The translations under genes were made by a program, and so were the position numbers. Below the pieces are notes generated by a model. That model saw nothing but the letters and a program-made list of their open reading frames with translations. It searched no databases and had not been told where the DNA came from. 64,000 nucleotides of DNA from Paenalicyclobacillus ferrooxydans. GTDB taxonomy: Bacteria; Bacillota; Bacilli; Alicyclobacillales; Alicyclobacillaceae. The DNA lies in NCBI RefSeq assembly GCF_001399675.1, contig NZ_LJCO01000011.1, positions 62,001 through 126,000 on the forward strand, read 5' to 3'. Shown here in pieces: positions 42,728 through 52,705 of the stretch (position 1 is the first letter of the stretch; the number at the start of each line of letters is the position of its first letter).

Positions 42728-43765
42728 ATGCAGATGACGGAGAAGATTCGGGTCGGTATCGTGGGTGCCACCGGCTATTCAGGCCAGGAACTGATTCGCC
42801 TGCTGCTCAGTCACCCTGGTGTCGAGCTGACGTATCTGGCAGCCACCAGCGATGCAGGGGAAACCGCGGATTTGTTGCCTCAGGTAACGGGCACTGTACT
42901 GCCGTCCATTGTGGGCTATCGGCAAGAGGACTGTGTTCGGGCTTGTGAAGTTGCATTTGTTGCTTTGCCGTCCGGTGCAGCGGGCCGAATTGCCGGAGAA
43001 CTCTGGGGCGGCGGATTAAAGGTCATCGATTTATCAGGAGACCTCCGTTTGAATGCGGAGGCGTACAGAGAGTGGTACGGAAAGAGTCCGGCTCCGAAAA
43101 GATACCTCGACAGTGCGGTCTATGGCCTCAGTGAGTGGAACCGAGAGGAGATTTCGCAAGCGACGCTGGTTTCCAACCCAGGATGTTATGCGACAGCCAT
43201 CTTGTTAGGTTTACTGCCGCTCGCAAAGGCGGGTCTCCTGCAAGGTCAGTTGGTCACCGTAGATGCAAAGTCCGGCGTGTCCGGTGCGGGACGCAGTCCA
43301 AAATTTGAAAATCAGCTTGCACAGCTCGCGGACAACTTCGTTCCCTACAAAATTGGACAGCACCAGCACACCCCAGAGGTGGAACAGCAGCTTGGCAATG
43401 GAACGAAACTTTTATTGACAACCCAGTTGCTGCCCATCACGAGAGGGATTTATGCGTGTGCGTACGTTCGATGGCCCGAACTTGCATCGATCGCTTCGGT
43501 TCGTGAGATATATCAAGCAGCATATGGCGATGAGCCTTATGTGCATCTGTTGCCAGAAGGCGTGGTCCCGCAGCTCAAGTCAGTTCGAGGTTCGAACAGT
43601 TGTCACTTGCAAGTGCACCTGGACGAACGCACCCATACCTTGATGGTTTTTTCTGCCCTCGATAATCTCGTCAAAGGGGCCGCAGGCCAGGCTGTACAGA
43701 ACCTTAATTTAATGTACGCGTTTCCTCCAACGGCTGGCTTGTCGCCGTTCGGGTTTGCGCCGTAA
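42728..43765 (+). CDS. argC: N-acetyl-gamma-glutamyl-phosphate reductase
   Basis: The 345-residue enzyme catalyses the NADPH-dependent third step of ornithine synthesis. It has the Rossmann start (RVGIVGATGYSGQELIRLL), the catalytic cysteine in NPGCYATA (about residue 149), and the KGAAGQAVQNLN end. First gene of an arginine block controlled by the box upstream. argJ, the usual next gene, is missing; a repeat-rich 97-bp spacer leads to argB. Confidence 0.95.
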   Translation: MQMTEKIRVGIVGATGYSGQELIRLLLSHPGVELTYLAATSDAGETADLLPQVTGTVLPSIVGYRQEDCVRACEVAFVALPSGAAGRIAGELWGGGLKVIDLSGDLRLNAEAYREWYGKSPAPKRYLDSAVYGLSEWNREEISQATLVSNPGCYATAILLGLLPLAKAGLLQGQLVTVDAKSGVSGAGRSPKFENQLAQLADNFVPYKIGQHQHTPEVEQQLGNGTKLLLTTQLLPITRGIYACAYVRWPELASIASVREIYQAAYGDEPYVHLLPEGVVPQLKSVRGSNSCHLQVHLDERTHTLMVFSALDNLVKGAAGQAVQNLNLMYAFPPTAGLSPFGFAP

Positions 43766-43833
43766 GTTTGCCTCACCGTAAGGTTACCTCAAGGTTACCT
43801 CACAGTAACTTTGCCTCGCCGTAAGTTTGCTTC
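43766..43833. repeat. degenerate 15-19 nt repeats between argC and argB
   Basis: GT(T)TGCCTCACCGTAAG, GTTACCTCAAG, GTTACCTCACAGTAAC and TTGCCTCGCCGTAAG follow one another where argJ would normally lie. Confidence 0.75.
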
Positions 43834-43862
43834 GTAAGAAGGGAAGGGTCGGTGAAACGAGT

Positions 43863-44684
43863 ATGAAACCTGTTGTTGTACTCAAGGTTGGCGGATCGCT
43901 GAAAGACACAGCCATAGAGAGTCTGATTACTGCAGTACAGACCGCGGTTGCGGCTGGAAAGAGTCCGGTCATTGTGCATGGGGGCGGGCCGCGTATTACA
44001 GAAGCGTTGGCGGAGATCGGTGCCCAGCTTCCGTTTGTGGGCGGACAACGCCTCACGCCGGCCGCCGTGATGCCGATTGTCGAACGGGTCTTATGCGAAG
44101 AGGTCAATGCTGAGATTGCCGTGGGTTTGGGGGCAGTTGGTATCCCAACAAGGCGTCTCTTGCGTGCTGAAAACGGGCTTTATGCAGCGCCGTTGCCAGA
44201 CATGGGCCGAACCTCCGTCGTCACCAGCGTGGATACAACGGGTGTATCAGCCGCCCTGGCTGCAGGAAATGTGCCTGTGATTGCGCCGGTCGCCACGGAA
44301 CAAGCGACGGGTCTGTCCTGTAACGTCAATGCCGACTTGTCGGCGAGTGCGATTGCCAGGGCTCTGACAGCTGAGCGGGTAGTGTTTTTCACCGACGTAG
44401 AGGGGATTTATTCCGACTACAGTACCCGTCAGCGGATCGACTATGCCACGGATACGGTCTTGTCACAAGGACTTGTTGCGGGTCGGTTTGAAGGTGGCAT
44501 GCGCCCGAAGGTCACTGCAGTGTTGGAGGCCTTACAGGCGGGCGCCGAAGCAGCGTTTGTGATTCACGGCGGAAACCAGGATGCTGCGGCTTGGGCCGTT
44601 GCAGCAAATATCGGAGCGGGAATGAGCACAGTGCGGACTGCTGCGCTTGGTACGTGTGTGTTGCGGACGAGTATCCATGACTGA
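43863..44684 (+). CDS. argB: N-acetylglutamate kinase
   Basis: The 273-residue amino-acid kinase phosphorylates N-acetylglutamate. It has LKVGGSLKD, the VHGGGPRITEAL substrate loop, VDTTGVSAAL and the FEGGMRPKV ATP-site motif. The protein lacks the N-terminal extension of arginine-inhibited hexameric forms, so arginine feedback on this kinase is doubtful. I chose ATG 43863, where the conserved sequence begins, over upstream 43827. Confidence 0.93.
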   Translation: MKPVVVLKVGGSLKDTAIESLITAVQTAVAAGKSPVIVHGGGPRITEALAEIGAQLPFVGGQRLTPAAVMPIVERVLCEEVNAEIAVGLGAVGIPTRRLLRAENGLYAAPLPDMGRTSVVTSVDTTGVSAALAAGNVPVIAPVATEQATGLSCNVNADLSASAIARALTAERVVFFTDVEGIYSDYSTRQRIDYATDTVLSQGLVAGRFEGGMRPKVTAVLEALQAGAEAAFVIHGGNQDAAAWAVAANIGAGMSTVRTAALGTCVLRTSIHD

Positions 44685-44782
44685 TGGTGGACGAGGTCTC
44701 TTCGCGATGACGGGGAGGGGAGTCTTCAACGCCCATGAGCCAACTGATCGACAGACCGTTTGAAGGTAGAGGGGGAAGGAAC

Positions 44783-45922
44783 ATGAGTGTAACAGAACAA
44801 GCCGCATCTGCACTGATGAACAACTATGGTGAGCGCACCATTTCGCTCGTGCGCGGTGAAGGGGTTTATGTGTACGACGATGCAGGTAAGCAGTACCTCG
44901 ATTTTACTGCCGGCATTGCTGTTTCTGCGCTTGGACACGCGCATCCGAAACTTGTCGCTAGGCTGCAGGAACAGGTGGCAACACTGATCCACTGTTCAAA
45001 CTTGTACCGAACGCCCTGGCAGGAACAGCTCGCTTTACGACTTCAGGCACTGTCTGGCATGGACCGAGTGTTTTTCTGTAACTCAGGCACGGAGGCGAAC
45101 GAAGCGGCTATCAAACTGGCGCGGCGCTATGCGTATCGAAACGGAGCGGAGCAACGCCGGGAGATTGTTTCCCTGCCAAAGGCGTTTCACGGAAGGACGA
45201 TGGGGTCTCTTTCAATTACGCCGAAACCGGCTTATCACGAGGGCTACCAGCCGCTTATTCCAGGGTGTGTCACGCCGCGAGACTACCACAGTGCGGTTGA
45301 ACTCATTGGAGAGAATACTGCTGCATGTATCGTAGAAATTGTGCAGGGGGAAGGCGGCGTCAACGTTGTTCCACGTAGTGTGCTCGAGGAAATTAACGCG
45401 CGATGTAAGGAGACAGGCGCCCTGTTTATCATTGATGAGGTGCAGACAGGGGTTGGCCGGTGCGGCAGCTTTTTGGCTTACCAACAGCTGGGATTGAAGC
45501 CGGATATCGTCACAATGGCCAAGGGTCTTGGCGGTGGTGTGCCGATCGGTGCCGTTCTGGCTTCAAAAGAGGTGGCAGAGGCCTTCACACCCGGATCGCA
45601 CGGTACTACGTTCGGCGGCAATCCCCTTGCAATGGCCGCAGGCTTAACGGTGACCGAAGTTGTATCTGAGCCGTCGTTTCTCGAACATGTACAGGATGTC
45701 GGTGCGTATCTGCGGACGGCGCTTGAGGAGTTTGGTAGGGAAGTGTCAGGACTGGGACTGATGCTTGGTATGACAGTGGAAAATGCCAAGGCGTTCGTCC
45801 TGAATGCGGCAACGAACGGGGTTCTCCTGACCGCGGTAGCCGATACGCGCGTGCGGCTGGTTCCACCACTGATTGTTGAAAAAACACACGTCGATGAGAT
45901 GGTCCGCCGCTTGCGGTCATGA
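44783..45922 (+). CDS. argD: acetylornithine aminotransferase
   Basis: The 379-residue class III aminotransferase converts N-acetylglutamate semialdehyde to N-acetylornithine using PLP. It has FTAGIAVSALGHAHP, NSGTEANE, IDEVQTGVGR and the PLP lysine in TMAKGLGGGVP. ATG 44783 follows GGGGGAAGGAA. Last gene of the argCBD set; a terminator follows. Confidence 0.94.
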   Translation: MSVTEQAASALMNNYGERTISLVRGEGVYVYDDAGKQYLDFTAGIAVSALGHAHPKLVARLQEQVATLIHCSNLYRTPWQEQLALRLQALSGMDRVFFCNSGTEANEAAIKLARRYAYRNGAEQRREIVSLPKAFHGRTMGSLSITPKPAYHEGYQPLIPGCVTPRDYHSAVELIGENTAACIVEIVQGEGGVNVVPRSVLEEINARCKETGALFIIDEVQTGVGRCGSFLAYQQLGLKPDIVTMAKGLGGGVPIGAVLASKEVAEAFTPGSHGTTFGGNPLAMAAGLTVTEVVSEPSFLEHVQDVGAYLRTALEEFGREVSGLGLMLGMTVENAKAFVLNAATNGVLLTAVADTRVRLVPPLIVEKTHVDEMVRRLRS

Positions 45923-46011
45923 AACCGTCCTTGTCTGACCTTGTCTGATGGAGTTCTCGAATTTTCATTCGTTATGTCGCAATTCTGATATCAACATAAA
46001 TATACAGACAT

Positions 46012-46046
46012 AACAAGGAACCGGCAGTCATCGCTGGTTCCTTGTT
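46012..46046 (+). terminator. terminator after argD
   Basis: CAAGGAACC and GGTTCCTTG pair around a loop with a few further pairs (GGC/GCT), followed by a short T stretch. Confidence 0.65.
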
Positions 46047-46115
46047 TCATGGACGAATGGGGTGTCATACGGATGGGATGGGTTCCCAACGCTGTGGTAT
46101 CTCGTATAAAATTTG

Positions 46116-46616
46116 TTACGAAGAGGTGTCTATTTCCACTAAAGGCTGCACTTTCATGAAAGATTGTGTATAATATATCATAGCGATTTCGTCACAGCGA
46201 TCGAACTTTTTGCAAATGACGCAATCTTTCCATACCTTTCGCGGCAGTGTATCTCTCTGCACAACTTCAAATCCAAGTTTGGTAAAGAAGTCTGTCTGAT
46301 ACGTCAATGACAGCACTTGCTCAATCCCGAGCGTTTCCGCCTCATGCACAGCATGTTCTACTAATTTTCGCCCAATGCCCTGGCCGTGGCAGGTATCTGA
46401 GACGGCGAGTGAGCGAACCTCAGCGAGGTCTTTCCACAAAACGTGCAGTCCCACTGTTCCGACAATTATGCCGTCGTGCTCCGCGACTGTGAAGTTTTGA
46501 AGGTGTTCATAGAGCGATTTTGCAGTTCTCGGGAGCATCAATCCGATGGCTGCATACTGTTGAATCAATTCTTGAATGGGATCAACGTCCTCGACTGTTG
46601 CCTTACGGATCCGCAT
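46116..46616 (-). CDS. argA: short ArgA-type N-acetylglutamate synthase (GNAT)
   Basis: The 166-residue GNAT acetyltransferase matches the short, kinase-free N-acetylglutamate synthase family: DVDPIQELIQQYA, LMLPRTAKSLYEH, DLAEVRSLAV, GIGRKLVEHA, TYQTDFFTKLGF and DCVICKKFDRCDE. It acetylates glutamate with acetyl-CoA to start the arginine pathway. ATG at 46616 lies after CAGGAGG. It is divergent from gltB across a region with an ARG box, which supports the assignment. Another GNAT role cannot be fully excluded. Confidence 0.82.
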   Translation of the reverse strand: MRIRKATVEDVDPIQELIQQYAAIGLMLPRTAKSLYEHLQNFTVAEHDGIIVGTVGLHVLWKDLAEVRSLAVSDTCHGQGIGRKLVEHAVHEAETLGIEQVLSLTYQTDFFTKLGFEVVQRDTLPRKVWKDCVICKKFDRCDEIAMIYYTQSFMKVQPLVEIDTSS

Positions 46617-46656
46617 GATTCGCAGCCTCCTGTCGGTTCGTAGCATTATGAGTGAT

Positions 46657-46698
46657 GTTATATCACATGTTGTATTTATATTCAACATGTCGTATATT
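46657..46698. promoter_or_regulatory. divergent argA/gltB promoters sharing one ARG box
   Basis: Minus strand: TTGAAT (46685-46680), 17-bp spacer, TATAAC (46662-46657). Plus strand: TTGTAT (46670-46675), 17-bp spacer, TATATT (46693-46698). Both -35 elements lie within a palindromic ARG-box-like site (46666-46689, arms CATGTTG/CAACATG) containing TTGTATTTATATTCAA. Confidence 0.78.
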
Positions 46699-46766
46699 CT
46701 TTCTAAAATTAATTTGTTTCGGTCGATCACGCAACACACCTCACTTATTGAAAGGAAGTGACGTAG

Positions 46767-49700
46767 TTGGATTTGAACGCGTTCACCATGCTTATGGACC
46801 GTGAACAAGACGCTTGTGGAATCTTTTCATGTGTTCACAGACAAGGAATTGCGAGTCACAAACCGATTCGGATGGGGGTTGACGCGCTCAAAGCTATGAA
46901 GCACCGCGCCGGCTACGTTGCGGAGGAAGGCGATGGGTGCGGACTGATGCTGGATATCCCGCGTGGATTGTGGGCTGATTGGCTCAATGAAGCAGGGATT
47001 GATGCGAGTGTTGTCCGTAATGACACATTTGCCGTCGTTCACGTACTGCACGACAGTCGTCAGTCAGAGTTCACCGCACAAACGCTCGCTCGCCGTCTTG
47101 AAGAGGCTTCGGCGAACGTTCTCCTTGTGCGACAAGGGGAGACCTTCAACGGTGCGCTTGGCCCGTCGGCTAGTCGCGAGAAACCTGTGTTTTACCAAGC
47201 AGCTTTTGAGGCAGGCTCCAAAAACCTGATGCAGGTGAAACGTTTCCTTGAACAAACGCCTGGGGTTCACGTTGCCTCCTGCAGCACAGATATCGTCGTT
47301 TATAAGGTTGTGGGCGATGGGGATACGCTGATTGCGTACTACGGGGATTTGCAAAACCCGCGCTTTGAGAGCTGTTTCGTTATGGCTCACACCCGGTATT
47401 CAACCAATACACAGACAACCTTTTCTCGTGTCCAACCCTTTGCAACGCTCGGTCATAACGGGGAAATCAATACGATTGCACGGTTCTATTCCGAAGCTGG
47501 GATGGCAGGAATGACCCTGAATCCGGACTCCAGTGACTCACAGATGGTCAGTGAAGTCGTCGAATCCCTGACGGAAGAGCGTGGGTGGACATTGTTCGAA
47601 ACTGCGGAAATGTTGTTTCCGCCGATTGTCAACGAGATCAAACAGATGCAGTCGGACCTGGCTGATTTATACATGTTCTACCGTGCCATGTGGGGACCGT
47701 TCTCGCAGGGGCCGGCGGCGGTAATGATGCGTGCGGGGAAAGAGGCTGTGTTTGCCGTCGATGCCCTCGGCCTCCGTCCGATGTGGCTCATCAAGACGCC
47801 TGAGTTTTACTGTTTCTCGTCAGAACAAGGTATCGTTCCGCCAAACACTTGGGCGGCAGATCCGCAGCCGCTTGCCCCTGGTGAGAAAATTGGCATCCAG
47901 ATGGCCGAAGGCGGTGTGCGGCTTCTCAGCTACCCACAGCTCCAGCGTGAGGTTTTGAGCCGTGCGAAGAAGCGGTATTCACTGACAGGTGAACGACGTA
48001 CCATTCATTTTGCAGGGTCCTATGAAGAGAGGGACGTAGCATCGCCGTATTGGAATCAAAAACGGAGCGCAATGGTCCGGGCAGCGGCCTTTGGGTGGCG
48101 CGAGGATGACGTAAAGCAGCTCGAGGCAGAAGTGAACACAGGCGCAGAGCCGATTCGCTCGATTGGGTATGACGGCCCAATGGCCGCACTCGATACAGGA
48201 CTGACGTTGTTGTCGGATTACCTCCAAGAGACGGTTGCCGTAGTCACCAACCCGGCGATTGACAGAGAACGTGAGATTGAACACTTCAGTACGCGTATGA
48301 TTGTCGGCAAGCGTCCGTCGATGGACGGTGTTTATCACGATGCGCCTCGACTCGAACTCCAGTCACCGCTTTTGTTTGACTGGCTCCCTGAGTCCCTTGA
48401 TGTCCCGCGTGAGGCGATTCAGACTTTGGCCAATCGCTATGGCACGATGACCTATGAAGAAGCGCTTGCAGGACTGCACACAACGCCGAACGGCACGGCA
48501 GAGATTCTGATTCATCGTCAGAAAGGGGAATCCACTGAGGCAGCTCTGTCACGTCTACGCAGAATTGCAGTAGAAGCCGTACAAGCGGGTGCTCATGCCA
48601 TCGTGCTCGATGACCGTCTGCAGTTCTCACGCGGAATGCACCTCGATCCGTTTCTGGCACTGGCTGCGGTTCACAAAGCTCTGCAGCGCTCGCCCGGTAA
48701 GGACTGTGGTGCTGAACACCTGCGGCGCAGAACGAGCATTATTGTCCGCAGTGCAGGCATTCGCAACCTTCACGACATCATGGTTGCCGTGGGGCTTGGT
48801 GCTGAGGGGGTTGTGCCGTATCTGATGTGGGAGTTGGCTGCCGAAAAAGCGGGTGTCACCGGTGTCGAGAACATGTACGCCGCACTCTGCAAGGGAATTG
48901 AAAAAGTCATCTCTACCATCGGCATTCATGAGTTGCGCGGGTATGAGCGATTGTTCTCCGCCATCGGACTTTCAAAGGAAGTAGCTGACGTTCTCGGCGT
49001 GCCTTGTTTCTACGGCTCTGAGCGCTCCGGGTGTACGTTGGAAATTCTGGACCAAAACGCCATCCGTCGTCAGGAGTTGTACGACGAAGCAGATGAGCGG
49101 GCAGCGATGAAACTGCGCGTGTTTCAAATCTATCCGCGCATTTGGAAAGCGGCCGGGGCAGTCGCAGAAGGCGGTATCTCCTATCACGAATATTACGAAC
49201 GACTGGCCTCGTTCGAACAGGATAACCCCGTCAATCTGAAACACTTGCTCGGCATTAAGCTTCCAGAGAAATCCGATGTACAGCCCGAGAATGTGGATAC
49301 GACGATTGACGGTCATAGCTATCCCATTCTCATCAGCTCGATGTCATTCGGGTCACAAGGCGAAACAGCCTATCGTGCGTATGCAGAAGCTGCTTATCGG
49401 ATGAACATTGTCGCAATGAACGGTGAGGGCGGCGAAATTAAGGACATTTTGAATACCTACCCCAAGAACCGCGGACGTCAAGTCGCATCGGGACGGTTTG
49501 GCGTCAACGCGGAGCTCTGCAACGGGGCATATGTACTAGAAATCAAGATTGGTCAGGGTGCCAAGCCTGGAGAAGGCGGTCACTTGCCAGGGTCCAAGGT
49601 GACTGAACTGGTGGCGAACGCTCGCAATGCGGCACCAGGGATTGACCTGATTTCACCATCGAACAATCACGACATTTATTCCATTGAAGACTTGGCGCAA

Positions 49701-51353
49701 GTGATCTACGAACTGCGTGCAGTGAACCCCACAGCCCGCATCGCGGTTAAGGTGCCGGTCGTACCGAACATCGGGACCATCGCTATTGGCATTGTCAAAG
49801 CCGGTGCAGATATTGTCGAACTCAGCGGCTTCGACGGAGGCACAGGTGCCGCAAGAGCACACGCCCTGCGGCGTGTCGGGTTGCCTGTCGAGATTGGCAT
49901 TCACAAAGTCCACACGGCGCTATCGGAGGCGGGCATTCGTCATCTCGCCGAAATCTGGGCGGATGGCGGCATGAAATCCGGCGTAGATGCGATGAAGGCC
50001 ATCCTGCTTGGGGCCAATCGAGTTGGATTCGGGACAATGGCCATGGTTGCACTCGGGTGCACAATCTGTCGCGCGTGTCACAAGGATACATGCCACGTAG
50101 GGATTGCGACGCAGATGACCACGATGGAGGAGGCTGCCGAGAAGGGTGTGGCCAAATTCACGCCGCGGGAGTTCGACACAGCGGTTGAGAACTTACAGCG
50201 CTTCTTCACAGCGGTTGGGGAGCACATTCGTGAGCTCACTGCCTTACTGGGTGCAGTCAGAACGCAGGACCTTGTCGGTCGACGTGATCTCTTGGAACAG
50301 TTGTCTGGCCACGACCGAATCGATTTGTCGAGCATCGTGCATTTTGATGAGCAGTACTCTGGGTCTGGTACGCATGTTGAGTATCGAGAGTCGGCGTTTG
50401 CTTCAGGCATCATAGTCGAAGCCGAGGTGAGCAGTCTCTCGCGGGCAGTTGGTGAAAACAGTATCGCAGGTCCTTCGAGTTTGACACCCTGGAAAACCGC
50501 ACGTGGCAGCCGTTTCACAGCACCCATGGCTCCTCTGAAAGCGGGAAAACCTGGCGATATCCCATCGATTCGGCCGGTTGAGCGTGTCGTTGGGACCTGG
50601 CAGAGCGGCGAACTGGCAAGGAGTGGCGCCAAGGCGGATGCACGAGAGGTGCTGGAACACCCCGATGTCGCAGGTGCAGGGTTCGCTGCGTATCACCTTC
50701 AGGGGCAGTACACTGTTGCACACGGCGGGGCTCAGGATGGAACAGCAAAATGTTCGATTGGCGGCCGCGTTGTGGTCCTAAAAACCCGCGGAGCAAACGG
50801 CAATTGGGTCGGTGGTTCCGTTGGCAAGGGCCTTGCTTATGGAGCGCAGCACGGGCTCATCATTGTTCAGGGAAACGCAGACGCCAGGGCGGGAATTCGC
50901 CTTTCCGGAGCGGACTTGGTCATCGGCGGACAGGTCAAGGCTCCGCTTGACGATACGCTCGGTTGGGTTGGTGCAAGGAGTAATCTCAAAGGGTTTGCCT
51001 TTGAGTACATGACAGCAGGTCGAGCGGTTGTCCTTGGAGACCCAGGGCCGTGGATGTGTTCTGGAATGACAGGCGGCAGCGTATACGTTCGCTATGCACC
51101 TTCACTCGGTTTAACGGAGCAAGCGCTTCGCAAGCGGATTGCAAAAGGTGCCAAGGTCAGACTCAGTATCCTGGATGCACAGGGCGAACTCGATGTGACA
51201 GACTTGTTGTGGGCGTATCACCGCGAATTGCGGCAAAGCGGACAGAACGATGCGGCCCAGGAGATCGTTCCATTGCTGAAAAACCCAAGCGAGCATTTCC
51301 GAATGATCCGTCCGTCGTCCGGTCAGACCGACCAAGATATCGCGACTGAGTAA
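46767..51353 (+). CDS. gltB: glutamate synthase large subunit
   Basis: The 1528-residue protein has the class II glutamine amidotransferase domain with nucleophile Cys17 (DACGIF) after a short propeptide, a central domain, the FMN-binding synthase domain (GFDGGTGAARAHALRR), the [3Fe-4S] cysteines in CTICRACHKDTC (about residue 1098) and the C-terminal glutamate-synthase alpha-helix repeat domain (GxxGxxxG repeats). It transfers glutamine amide nitrogen to 2-oxoglutarate. No gltD is adjacent. Start TTG follows AAAGGAAG. It lies inside the arginine block and shares an operator with the divergent acetyltransferase, linking glutamate supply to arginine need. Confidence 0.95.
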   Translation: MDLNAFTMLMDREQDACGIFSCVHRQGIASHKPIRMGVDALKAMKHRAGYVAEEGDGCGLMLDIPRGLWADWLNEAGIDASVVRNDTFAVVHVLHDSRQSEFTAQTLARRLEEASANVLLVRQGETFNGALGPSASREKPVFYQAAFEAGSKNLMQVKRFLEQTPGVHVASCSTDIVVYKVVGDGDTLIAYYGDLQNPRFESCFVMAHTRYSTNTQTTFSRVQPFATLGHNGEINTIARFYSEAGMAGMTLNPDSSDSQMVSEVVESLTEERGWTLFETAEMLFPPIVNEIKQMQSDLADLYMFYRAMWGPFSQGPAAVMMRAGKEAVFAVDALGLRPMWLIKTPEFYCFSSEQGIVPPNTWAADPQPLAPGEKIGIQMAEGGVRLLSYPQLQREVLSRAKKRYSLTGERRTIHFAGSYEERDVASPYWNQKRSAMVRAAAFGWREDDVKQLEAEVNTGAEPIRSIGYDGPMAALDTGLTLLSDYLQETVAVVTNPAIDREREIEHFSTRMIVGKRPSMDGVYHDAPRLELQSPLLFDWLPESLDVPREAIQTLANRYGTMTYEEALAGLHTTPNGTAEILIHRQKGESTEAALSRLRRIAVEAVQAGAHAIVLDDRLQFSRGMHLDPFLALAAVHKALQRSPGKDCGAEHLRRRTSIIVRSAGIRNLHDIMVAVGLGAEGVVPYLMWELAAEKAGVTGVENMYAALCKGIEKVISTIGIHELRGYERLFSAIGLSKEVADVLGVPCFYGSERSGCTLEILDQNAIRRQELYDEADERAAMKLRVFQIYPRIWKAAGAVAEGGISYHEYYERLASFEQDNPVNLKHLLGIKLPEKSDVQPENVDTTIDGHSYPILISSMSFGSQGETAYRAYAEAAYRMNIVAMNGEGGEIKDILNTYPKNRGRQVASGRFGVNAELCNGAYVLEIKIGQGAKPGEGGHLPGSKVTELVANARNAAPGIDLISPSNNHDIYSIEDLAQVIYELRAVNPTARIAVKVPVVPNIGTIAIGIVKAGADIVELSGFDGGTGAARAHALRRVGLPVEIGIHKVHTALSEAGIRHLAEIWADGGMKSGVDAMKAILLGANRVGFGTMAMVALGCTICRACHKDTCHVGIATQMTTMEEAAEKGVAKFTPREFDTAVENLQRFFTAVGEHIRELTALLGAVRTQDLVGRRDLLEQLSGHDRIDLSSIVHFDEQYSGSGTHVEYRESAFASGIIVEAEVSSLSRAVGENSIAGPSSLTPWKTARGSRFTAPMAPLKAGKPGDIPSIRPVERVVGTWQSGELARSGAKADAREVLEHPDVAGAGFAAYHLQGQYTVAHGGAQDGTAKCSIGGRVVVLKTRGANGNWVGGSVGKGLAYGAQHGLIIVQGNADARAGIRLSGADLVIGGQVKAPLDDTLGWVGARSNLKGFAFEYMTAGRAVVLGDPGPWMCSGMTGGSVYVRYAPSLGLTEQALRKRIAKGAKVRLSILDAQGELDVTDLLWAYHRELRQSGQNDAAQEIVPLLKNPSEHFRMIRPSSGQTDQDIATE

Positions 51354-51398
51354 CTCCTCATATCGCAACGGAGTAGATCCGCGACGATCCGTTTGGTT

Positions 51399-51433
51399 TG
51401 AGAGCGCGCCACATTGGCGCGCTCTCTCTGTCT
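51399..51433 (+). terminator. terminator after gltB
   Basis: GAGAGCGCGCC and GGCGCGCTCTC form an 11-bp stem around ACATT, followed by TCTGTCTCT. Confidence 0.72.
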
Positions 51434-51556
51434 CTGGATTTTGATTCACTCTGTTGGCTCTGCCAAAAGAACGCTCAATTCGCCGAGCGTTGAGGATTCA
51501 TACCATTTGTCCACATTGCCTGTCCTTCTGCCCGTAAAAATCAATCAAGTCTATTC

Positions 51557-51593
51557 TTGATATTCATACGCGTGTATGTATAATAATACATAG
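51557..51593 (+). promoter_or_regulatory. argF promoter with ARG-box-like operator
   Basis: TTGATA (51557-51562), 16-bp spacer, TATAAT (51579-51584). The near-palindrome ATGTATAATAATACAT (51576-51591) covers the -10 element and resembles an ARG box; ATTCATACG in the spacer may be a further half-site. Confidence 0.72.
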
Positions 51594-51643
51594 CAGCGTC
51601 CCGTGAGTCACGTTGCACACTGAGTAACGGGAGGGGTCAAGAG

Positions 51644-52705
51644 TTGAGCATTCACGTAATGAGTCAAAGAGTCAAGAACATGGTTCCTCCGCTCGGCAAG
51701 GGTTATTTGTCCGTTCGCTTGCAGACAGCCTTAATGAAAGCACACAGCCTTTTGCATGGGCGTGACTTGCTGGATTTTAGTGACTATAGCTCAGAAGAAT
51801 TAACTGCGTTGATAGAACTCTCTGTTGTCTTGAAAGAGGCGCAGAAAACGGGCTTTACGCATCATTTGCTGGCGGGCAAGACTCTGGCGATGGTCTTCGA
51901 GAAAGCCTCAACTCGCACGCGGGTGTCTTTTGAAGTCGGCATGGTCCAACTCGGCGGACACGGCTTGTTCATGAGCAGTGGCACGACGCAAATGGGGCGC
52001 GGAGAACCGATTTCCGACACGGCGCAAGTGTTGTCTCGTTACGTGGATGGCATCATGATCCGCACGTTCGCGCATGACACGGTAAAAGAACTTGCCGAAC
52101 ACGCCGAGGTGCCGGTTATCAACGGATTGACGGATGAACATCATCCTTGTCAGCTGCTCGCAGATGCACTGACAATTCTTGAGCACAAGGGTCATTTAGA
52201 GGGCGTAACGGTCGCGTATATCGGGGACGGAAACAATATGGCACACTCGTGGCTGCAAATTGCACCAAAACTCGGTATGAACATTCGAATTGCCAGCCCC
52301 ACCGGATTCCTGCCGGATCAGGCGATTGTGGAAGCGGCGAAGCGCGAAGCGATGGCCAATCACACTGAGCTCTTGATTACGACCGATCCGCTCCGTGCTG
52401 TAGATGGCGCAGATGTCCTGACTACGGACGTGTGGGCCAGCATGGGGGAAGAGAGCGAGGCAGAAGAACGAAAGCTTTTGTTCCAGGACTATCAAGTCAA
52501 TCAAACTTTAGCCGGACTTGCGGCGAAGGACTATTTATTCTTGCACTGCCTCCCGGCACATCGCGGAGAAGAAGTGACGGCCGAGATTATCGACGGGTCG
52601 CACTCTGTGGTATTTGATGAAGCGGAGAACCGTCTGCATACACAAAAGGCCGTTTTGGCCGCTCTAATGGCAGATTCAGACGCATTTGGGGAGGGGCTCG
52701 CGTGA
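51644..52705 (+). CDS. argF: ornithine carbamoyltransferase
   Basis: The 353-residue enzyme joins carbamoyl phosphate and ornithine to citrulline. It has STRTRVSFE, the HHPCQLLAD carbamoyl-phosphate motif and [13 protein letters not shown] at 51644 follows GGGAGGGG, giving an extension of about 38 residues before the usual start; ATG 51734 would give a normal N-terminus but has no clear ribosome site. The stop overlaps argG (GTGA). Confidence 0.95.
   Translation: MSIHVMSQRVKNMVPPLGKGYLSVRLQTALMKAHSLLHGRDLLDFSDYSSEELTALIELSVVLKEAQKTGFTHHLLAGKTLAMVFEKASTRTRVSFEVGMVQLGGHGLFMSSGTTQMGRGEPISDTAQVLSRYVDGIMIRTFAHDTVKELAEHAEVPVINGLTDEHHPCQLLADALTILEHKGHLEGVTVAYIGDGNNMAHSWLQIAPKLGMNIRIASPTGFLPDQAIVEAAKREAMANHTELLITTDPLRAVDGADVLTTDVWASMGEESEAEERKLLFQDYQVNQTLAGLAAKDYLFLHCLPAHRGEEVTAEIIDGSHSVVFDEAENRLHTQKAVLAALMADSDAFGEGLA

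Noticed and set aside
46617-46808. N-terminal extension of the acetyltransferase
   Set aside because: The frame reads back through the operator and promoter region into gltB; the conserved protein begins at 46616 behind CAGGAGG.
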